Of a stretch of DNA of 64,000 nucleotides, positions 55,757 through 64,000 are shown one piece after another (position 1 is the stretch's first letter; each line of letters opens with the position of its first letter). Where the stretch lies: the NCBI GenBank assembly GCA_964495905.1, contig CAZBWN010000029.1:124001-188000 (forward strand), written 5' to 3'. This DNA is from CAJBLF01 sp964495905 (GTDB taxonomy: Bacteria; Patescibacteriota; Gracilibacteria; Absconditabacterales; Absconditicoccaceae). The position numbers were made by a program, and so were the translations under genes. Under the pieces are notes generated by a model. That model did no database searches, was not told the origin of the DNA, and was given only the letters and a program-made list of their open reading frames with translations.

Positions 55757-58700
55757 AATCTCTTATTTTTTCAAAAATCAGCTAGTTATCTCATTATTTC
55801 TATAAATGTAAATCTCAATACTCTTGATACATCAATAAAATTTGAAAATAGACGCTTTTTAGGATATAGTTAATTATGATCATTTATTTCATGAATTGAT
55901 ACTATGCCTACCTATATACCTGATTCTCTTATCAATGAGATCGAAGAACTCAAGGAATTGTGAAAATTTGATGAAGCCATCAAAAAGGTCAACACGATCC
56001 TTTTTAGGGATCCCAACAATGAAGATGCACTTTTGCAAGTGACTGATATCCAATATAGGAAAGGTGAAATAGGAAAGGCTACCAAAGCTATAGATTTTTT
56101 GAATGCAAGAAAAAATAATACTGATCCCCTTGGACTCTATATCAAATGAGTTCTTGAGATGGAAAAAAATCATCGGATGGAAGCTAAAAAATATCTTCAA
56201 CAAGCGCTTGAACTCACTAAAGCAGAGAATCATGAAATACTCAGATGCTATGGGCTCTGCGAATATCGGTATGGTAATAGGGAAAAGGGGTTGAATTTCC
56301 TCAAAGATGCTTTTCATATCAATAATACGGATGCTGAAGTCATCTATAATCTTATAGAACTCTATATCCTTGAACATAAATATAAGAAAGCAAAAGACAT
56401 GATAAAATATTTCTATAAACATCGTGAAAAACTACAGACCATCGACAAAGCTTTGGATTTCTATGATAAAAAGATCTCTTTATTCGAAAAATTCATCACT
56501 ACCCAACACATGTTCAAAAAATAACATTTATCATCTTATATAGTATGTAATGCTAAAAAATTCAATCTCAAAATTTTTTAAACATGATCTCGGTACTCTT
56601 CTCAAAAATTCTTGGGCGAATGTTTTTGGAGTGAGTATTTTTATCTGATTTTTATTGTTTCTCTTAAATATATTCTTGTGAGTATCACTCTATGCTAACC
56701 AATTCACAGGTCAGCTCAAAGATAGACTTGGTATGTATTTTTACATCAAGGAAGATACTACTCAAACTAATGAAATCTATAAAAAAGTCATTGCGCTCAA
56801 AGATGAATTGGAATCTAACTGACTTAAAGTCATGTTCTCATCAAAAGCTGATGCATTAGCGTTTTTACAGAAAAAGATCCCTGATGTCGTAAGTAATTTC
56901 CAAAAGTTTGGTATAGAAAATCCATTACCAGCGACACTGTATGTAATGTTTGATAATGATAGCAAATATGAATCACTCAAAACTATTGTACTTAAAAACA
57001 AAGATATCATCCTCAATACTAAAGATATAGATGCGGGATCAACTCTTAAACAACAAGAAAATAGAGTTCTTACCATTATCAATCTGAGTAACTTTGTCGT
57101 CGGGATGTCCTATATCATCATCGCTATCTTATTGTGTATAATCATAGCATTCTTAGGTTTCTTGCTCAAAAATGTTTTCTACACTTTTCATAGGGAACTT
57201 GAGGTGAAAAAAATATTATGAGCTACCTATAATCAAATCATGCAAGGATTTGTCGCTCTTACGATAAATGTACTCGGATTTTCATTTCTTATCTGTTTAG
57301 CTTTACTCTTAGTCAGCTGAATCACTATCAATTATTATGTATATAGTCTCTTTAATGTAACACTTTGGAGTATATTCAGCAATATCCTTTTGGTTCTAGG
57401 AGTATTCATAGGAGAGATTGTTGTTATTGCTTGAATGGGATTTGGATTTTCATATTTCTTTGCACGTGCACTTAATAAAAGATTATAAAATAATTTAATA
57501 TAAAAAAACAGACAAGCTCTAATGCAAGTCTGTTTTTTTAAAAAAATATTTTTTTCCTTCGGAGACTGACTTTTGGCATTGACCTCCCGCCTTGCGGGAC
57601 AGGCGCCAGTATGCAAAAGGTCTAGTTCTTTATAAAACTCGCTACATCGTGCAGTTCGTTTTTTTAGAATGTATCCAGCTCAGACAATTTATAAAGAACC
57701 AAAGATCATTGACTGCTTCTTCATTTACGATTCCCTTTCATTCTTTAAAATGAGTACTTACAAAAAAACAGACAAGCGATAAGGCAGATCTGTTTTTTTT
57801 AAATCCTCCTGTGCTTCGCACCTCCCCTCCTTTAAAAAGGAGGACAGAGAATAAGAATTAACATTCAATTTGGATACCAGGCCCCATAGTAGGAGCGATG
57901 AATATTTTTTTCATCAATTTTCCTTTTACTCCAACTGGCTTATTTTCTTCCAAAGCTTTCATGAACGCTTTGATATTTTCTTCTATCTGTGCTTCAGTGA
58001 ATGATATTCTTCCTACTGATGCATTGATATTTCCTGATTTATCAAGTTTGAATTCCATCTTTCCTTTTTTGAATTCTTGGATCGCTTCTATGATATTTGC
58101 TGCAACTGTTCCTGCTTTTGGAGATGGCATAAGCCCTTTTGGTCCAAGTTGTTTAGCTACGGGAGCCAAATCTCTGATATGTTCAGGAGTAGTAAGCAAA
58201 ATATCAAAATCAAATTTTCCTGCTTTGATATCTTTGAGTAATTCTTCTGTACCTGCTATGTCAGCTCAAGCTTTTTTTGCTGCAGCTTCATCTGTAGTAT
58301 ATACTGCGATTCTTTTGCTTTTTCCAGTTCCATGAGGAAGGATTGTTGTTCCTCTCATCATCTGATCATTATACTTTGCATCTGCAAAGGTTTTGATTGC
58401 AATCTCTACTGACCCATCAAATTTTGTGTATCCAGCTTTTTTGAGTAATGCTACTGCATCATGCAAAGAATACACTTTGGTAGAATCTACTAATTTTGCA
58501 GATTCAACATACTTTTTTCCGTGTTTTGCCATTTGATAAATATTATAAATAATAAAAACGGTCATAACGAGCAAGAGCTCTCCCGTAAATTTTTTTATCC
58601 TTCAATTTCTACTCCCATATTTTTTGCAGTACCTGCTATAGATTTAATGATAGATTCCATATTTTCAGAATTCATATCTCATTTTTTGAGATTAGCGATC

Positions 58701-61700
58701 TCTTCCAATTGTGCTCTTGTAAGTTTTCCGATCTTGTTCTTGTTTGGTTCTCCTGATCCTGCTTTAAGATTGAGTTTCCAAAGAATCAAATTTGATGTTA
58801 CCGGACTTCCTATTTTGAGTTCAAATGTCCTATCAGCATAGATAGTAAGCTGACATTTCACTTTTACGTCTGATCCGCTGAATTGTTTCATAAGATCCAT
58901 AGTCTTTTCGTTGAATTCTTTGATGAATTGTCCGATATTAACTCCATTTGCTCCGAGCATAGGCCCTAATGGTGGTGCTGGTTGTGCTTTTCCCGCTGGT
59001 ATTTCGAGATTGAGAATGTTAGTAATTTTTCCTGCCATTGTTTTTTTAATCAATAAATAAAGATTTGAGATATCATTTGGATTTGTGATATAATGCATAT
59101 TCTATCTGTACCAGCCATATACCGTCATTGAGGTAAATAAGCATAACAACCTGTTTGTCTTGATATTCAGGAAGGTTGATAAAGACTACTTTGTTTCCAA
59201 ACAACTTGTTTTGGAGAAGATCTTGCTCTGTTGCAACCGTATATAAACTTCATTTGAGTGCTCTAGCTATACTTGCAAAATCATAACTTGGTGTGCCGAG
59301 ATAGATATACCATATTCATTTTTCGTCAGCTAATGCATATTGGTATTTGATGCCTAGCTTTTCTATGATTTCTATCGGTCAGTAATAAATACTTGTTCCC
59401 GAGAGTAATTTGATAGTATTGTTTTTTGTCATTGTTCCTGTGGTCGCTTTTGGCACAGAAATCGTAACTCAAGTTTTGTTTGTTGTTCATGTTGTGATTG
59501 ATGTACTTCCTTTGATGGGAGTAAATCAGAGATTGGAATTGTTTACACTGATGATTTCTATCCCGGATCATGAATCTTGTGGTTGTATAAGTTTTTTCAA
59601 TTCATTTCCTTTTACTTGATACCACACGATATATACGATCAATAGCGCCAAAAAGAGTAACATCATCGAGAATCTGAGGATTTTTTGCTCTTTGGTCTGC
59701 ATGCTATCCTAATGATCAGCGAATAAAAGCTATGGAGAGAAGCAACAAAAACCCAATGAATAACGAATAATTAATAATGAATGATGATGGTATCTTTTTT
59801 ATTAATACATATATTCCATCATTATTCACTTTTAACTTTAAATTTTTCATTATAATTTATGTTCTCCATGTATATATGAGATTAACTCATGAGATTAACT
59901 CATGAGCTCAACTTTGTCCAAATCAATCACTACGGGGGTAAGCCTTCCTAACATTTCGATATTTACGATTGCTGTTCACTTTTCTGCATCTATATTTCTT
60001 ACGCTACCTTTCATTCATTTAAAGTCTCCTGTTTTGAGCAATACGACATCACCTTCTTTGAACGGTATCTTAAGCTCTGATCTTTCTTGTGATTTTTTGA
60101 TCTGCTCTATGATTGTGACATATTCCTCTTCTGTAAGTGGTATAGGACGTGTTTCAGCTCCTACGATCAGTCTTACTCCTGGAGTATTTCTGATGACATA
60201 CCAGATTTTATCGTTCATCTTGGATTTGATGAATACATATCCAGGATAAAGCTTTTTCTGTTTGATGATCTTTTCTCATTTTTTGATTGTAGACTCATTG
60301 ACCATAGGTGACATATAGTCCTCTACTGTTGATGTGAGCTCTTGTTTTTTTACCCTTTCTTTGAGATTTTCGATCACAAGTTCTTCTTGACCGGATACTA
60401 CACTCAGTACGTACCATTTGAAGTTATTATCTTCAATCTGTCTTTTAATCTCTCAGGTATTTGCTTCCATACTCTATACGATTAGACAATAAAATCTTTT
60501 GTAGGATAAGCGTTAGTGCTACTACTATTATTTTGTCATAATACTATAAAATCGTTTGTAGATTCCAGAAAATACGGTATCTGCTGCGATAAAATAGATT
60601 CCTGCAAATACAATAGCAACAAAAATCGCAATCGTAAGATTGATAAAATCTTTTTTGGTAGGATGCTTCAATTTTTTGACAGTTTCTAGACTATCATAGA
60701 TAAATTTCATCATGTGCCTTTTTTTCAACAATAAAAAAAAAGTTGGGTAACGTACTTGTACAAAAATGCAGGTAGTTTTCAAGGGAAAATGACAATAACC
60801 TAATGAATAGTGAATAGTGAATAATGAATAATGATGGAAAGCCTTGATTAATAAGAAATATTTCATTCATTTTTCATTATTAATTCTTCATTCGTTTTTT
60901 GTTATCCTACAGCGCAAACATATCTGGTTGTTGATACTCAAATCTTGCCAAAATCCCCAGGATTGACATAAGCGATAATTTCCGATTTCTTTTTCTGTAC
61001 ATTGAGCACTTTTTGGAATAGGGTCAGCAGTGGAGCAGTTAAAGAATAGGTTTGTACCAATTTTGATATCTGTCTCTCTTCATCAGATTTTTTGGATTGC
61101 GTCGGTTTGGAGAGTTCGATATTTGTAAGGAATATGATATTATACTCCTGGATATTCTTATTGATCCAAGTCAGTAATTTTTTGAGTTGAATTTGTGGTG
61201 CCTCATCACCTATACCTATATGAATCATCTGTTTGATATCGGTAATCACTCTGAGGAATGGTAATTGAAAACGTATATTTTCTTGCAGCATATCTGACTT
61301 TTTTGTGGAAAGTTTTGCACCGATGGAACGAGCAATCTTTGATAATGTTGTCATCGGAGTCTCCCGAGTCTGTCAAAATACAGGTCAGAATATACTCGTA
61401 TCCACCAATATATTTTCACTATCATCTGATTGCTGGGAAATCACTAGAATTTTTTTCTTCTGGCTATCGAGCAAAAGATACCCGGCTGCTTGAAGCAATC
61501 AAGTATAAAAATGCGGTCCTTGAGGAAGAATTACTAGAGAATATGGTTTTTTTGGAGAAGGTGTGAGTGTCGGTATAAGCTCTGATGCTCATACCACATA
61601 CCCCATCACTTGTTCTGCTACTACTTCTGGACTTAATGTCATAATTTTATGCTTTTTTAAGTAAACTTTTTTTGATCTGGATAACGAATCTATCTGCCAA

Positions 61701-64000
61701 TCTATCACGTTTTAGCCGTTCTTCGTTGTTCATAAATACTACGGAGACTATCTCGATGAAGTATTTTCTGAATATCTCATTGATATTCTCTTTTATCATG
61801 TCTATCTGAGGTTTTTCACAATTTTTGTAGATAACTACCAGATCCATCTCTAGATCTATATTGAATCTTTTTCCGAAATAATACTGATCGATCATCACCT
61901 CATAGGTCGTGAAAAGTTCGATTAACTCGCTTTTGAGTCAGTAATAAAATACATTTTTGATGCTTTCATGAAATTCCGGTCTGATGGTGATAGCTCGTCC
62001 TTGTCCGTCTTTGTTGACATTGATTACATTGGCTGCTAAGAGAGAATCCACTTGTTTTTTGATTGCAGGAAAAGTCCGCTCGATTTCGCTTTCGAGGGCT
62101 CTCATAGAGACTCCTTGTCTCTTGAATAGGAGATATTTGAGGATATCAACTTTTGCTTTACTACCAAATAGTTTTTCTAAATTCATGCAAAAAGCAGATC
62201 AAATAAAATGATCTGCCTCAAGATAGGGATTTGATGGAAAATTACAAGGGAAGGGAAAGAATTATGACATATTCGCTTCAATGATACCTGAAATGATGAT
62301 AGCTAATTCTTTTTTGAGTTTTTCTTCATCTACTATTCATTTTTCATTAATTATTTTATCTAATGATATAGATTGGTTTTTATTATAATTTTCATCTAGA
62401 CCAGCATCATCTAAATCAAATACCAACTTATCTCCAACTATTTTTGTGTGCGATGAACCAGCATCAATTTTTACAAAATCAGAACTAAATTTCTTAAAAT
62501 ATATTGGATAACGTGTGTCGTCTTCATCGTGGAGATTTGGAAATAATTCAGATTTCGAAAATAATTTTCATCTGACCGCTTTTTCTATATTATCATTTCT
62601 TTCTTTGATATTATTTGCTTCTATTTCATTTTTTTCTTTGGTATTATTTGCTTCTATGATTGGCTTTAATTCATTTATAAATTTTTCAAAAAGCTTATCT
62701 TTGCTGAATGCGAACGTCTTAGGATCCATACATTCTCTTATAGAGATATTTTTTGTTTGCCCACCCGTGTATAAGATATTGAAATATGGATTATTTTCAT
62801 CTACTGTTAATAGATGTTTCATGACATCCTTATCAAAAAATTTTTCTACTCATGGATATTTTACTTTATACTCATTAATAAAATCAATTGTTTTTATTTC
62901 TTTTATTTTGTTTATGTTTTTATGATACATATCAGGATCTAACTCTTTTGAAATATCTCAAAAGTTCTCTTTTTGTGTCTGTAGTGCAGATATTGAATTT
63001 TTAACTTCATCAATTATGTCAGCCGTATTTTTTGTTTCTACCACTTTATCACCTTTGGTAACGGCGGTTCTTCAATTTCCGTAAAATCTATACGCTACAT
63101 CAGGGAAATTGATGTCATATACTTTGTTTTCTGTCCATGTATATGGAACAGATATTTCATTTATTGCTGTTATTTTAATTATATCATTTCAAAAATCATC
63201 TTTTCCTTCTATTCCTTGTTTTTCTTCTGAAGCTTTAGTGATATCTGGTTTTTTATCAGTATCTGATGTTTCTTTTTGACCAACAACTTTACCAGCCTTG
63301 AGATTCTCTAGAGTTCTTTTACCAAACATATTATCCGCTCTTTCTTTGAGATCAGCATGTACATTATCTTTCATTCCAAGCTGTGTTTGGATTTCTTTGG
63401 TTTTACCCTCTTTGATAAGATCAATAATATCTTGTTTTTTCTTTTCATTTATGATATCATCAGAAAGTTCCAGTAATTCTTCATTTACTGCTTTAACTAC
63501 AGATTCTTTTGTTACATTATTGTAAAGATTTACTTTTACGTCTTCTGTTTCTATCTGTTCTATAGCCATGGGTATATATATCATATAAATAAATTTTTCT
63601 GTTATTTAATTATACTTAAACTATGCTGTTCTGTCAAATTTTAGAGATACTTTCTTGGTATGTAGAAAATTTGCATTTTTTTGAAATCTAGATATAATTG
63701 TTGTATATTTAATTATTTATAGATTTTAACTATGCATCATATCAAAAAATTTTTTAATCATGTTCTAGCCAATCATTATATATTATTTTTTACTATAATA
63801 ATTGTTTTTATAGTATTGATTTGAACTATCAGTTTTCATTTTGTAGAAAAATGGGATATATTTTCTTCATTTTATTTTACCACAGTAACTATGGCTACTG
63901 TAGGATATGGAGATATGGCACCTATGACTTATGGATGAAAAATATTGGCCATCATGTATGGATTTATGGGCGCTCCTCTTTTTATAGGACTTACTTGAAT

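Overview
The window is a bacterial chromosome segment that is AT-rich and gene-dense. It only makes sense with a non-standard genetic code. UGA is read as glycine throughout: it lies inside nearly every gene and falls on invariant glycines, such as the FtsZ GGGTGTG loop, the FtsI and translation-factor cores and the methyltransferase DVGCGTG loop. In addition, CGG and CGA sit repeatedly where the protein families have tryptophan: SufB EPEWM, UppS, PAP2 GVHWPTD, the S23 LEVW motif and the DinD-like WHNDEWW motif. CGT, CGC, AGA and AGG sit at true arginines. A tRNA with anticodon CCG but a tRNA-Trp-like body is present at 6961-7031. Together this points to Candidatus Absconditabacteria (SR1) or a close Gracilibacteria relative in the Candidate Phyla Radiation. 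Genes start without recognisable Shine-Dalgarno sequences and many are separated by short heptanucleotide repeat arrays.

Layout. 1-5807 (minus): type IV pilus-like motor and platform genes pilB and pilC, two exported helical proteins, then sufC and sufB (sufB runs off the left edge). 6034-8524 (plus): a small unknown gene, a resolvase-like nuclease, the CCG tRNA, nth and a PAP2 phosphatase. 8521-16983 (minus): an 872-residue lineage-specific protein, a small companion, an RNA-methylase-like gene, and the division cluster ftsA-ftsZ with a lone atpC, then a nucleotidyltransferase. 17043-23376 (minus): a BRO/DinD-type gene between 57-bp direct repeats, a methyltransferase, a deoxyribosyltransferase-like gene, a pseudopilin, dnaN, uppS and miaB. 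23529-25512 (plus): an EEP-family phosphohydrolase and a TIM-barrel protein. 25622-29688 (minus): an S23 four-helix-bundle gene flanked by inverted repeats, trigger factor, and a secreted adhesin with 14-residue YadA-like head repeats. 29854-32964 (plus): infB and pth. 33060-41997 (minus): a DUF2461 gene, ligA, a sugar transferase, a DHH phosphoesterase, a dnaE lacking its N-terminal PHP region, and a VirB2-like pilin. 42258-45217 (plus): ftsI and ybaB. 45296-51303 (minus): a tiny ORF, a 1305-residue transglutaminase-domain protein and a Kef-type transporter. 51538-57488 (plus): a basic protein, gyrA, htrA, a TPR protein and ftsX. 57858-63569 (minus): secE-nusG-[218-aa membrane protein]-rplK-rplA, and three further genes. 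From 63732 (plus) a potassium channel gene runs off the right edge.

The cell implied has envelope growth and division (FtsA, FtsZ, FtsI, FtsX, UppS, PAP2), DNA replication and repair (DnaN, DnaE, GyrA, LigA, Nth), translation factors, Suf iron-sulfur assembly and a surface apparatus (pilin-like proteins, adhesin). This fits a small host-associated cell. The most notable findings are the double code change (UGA to Gly and CGR to Trp) with a candidate decoding tRNA, and the heptamer arrays that have been absorbed into several protein-coding genes.
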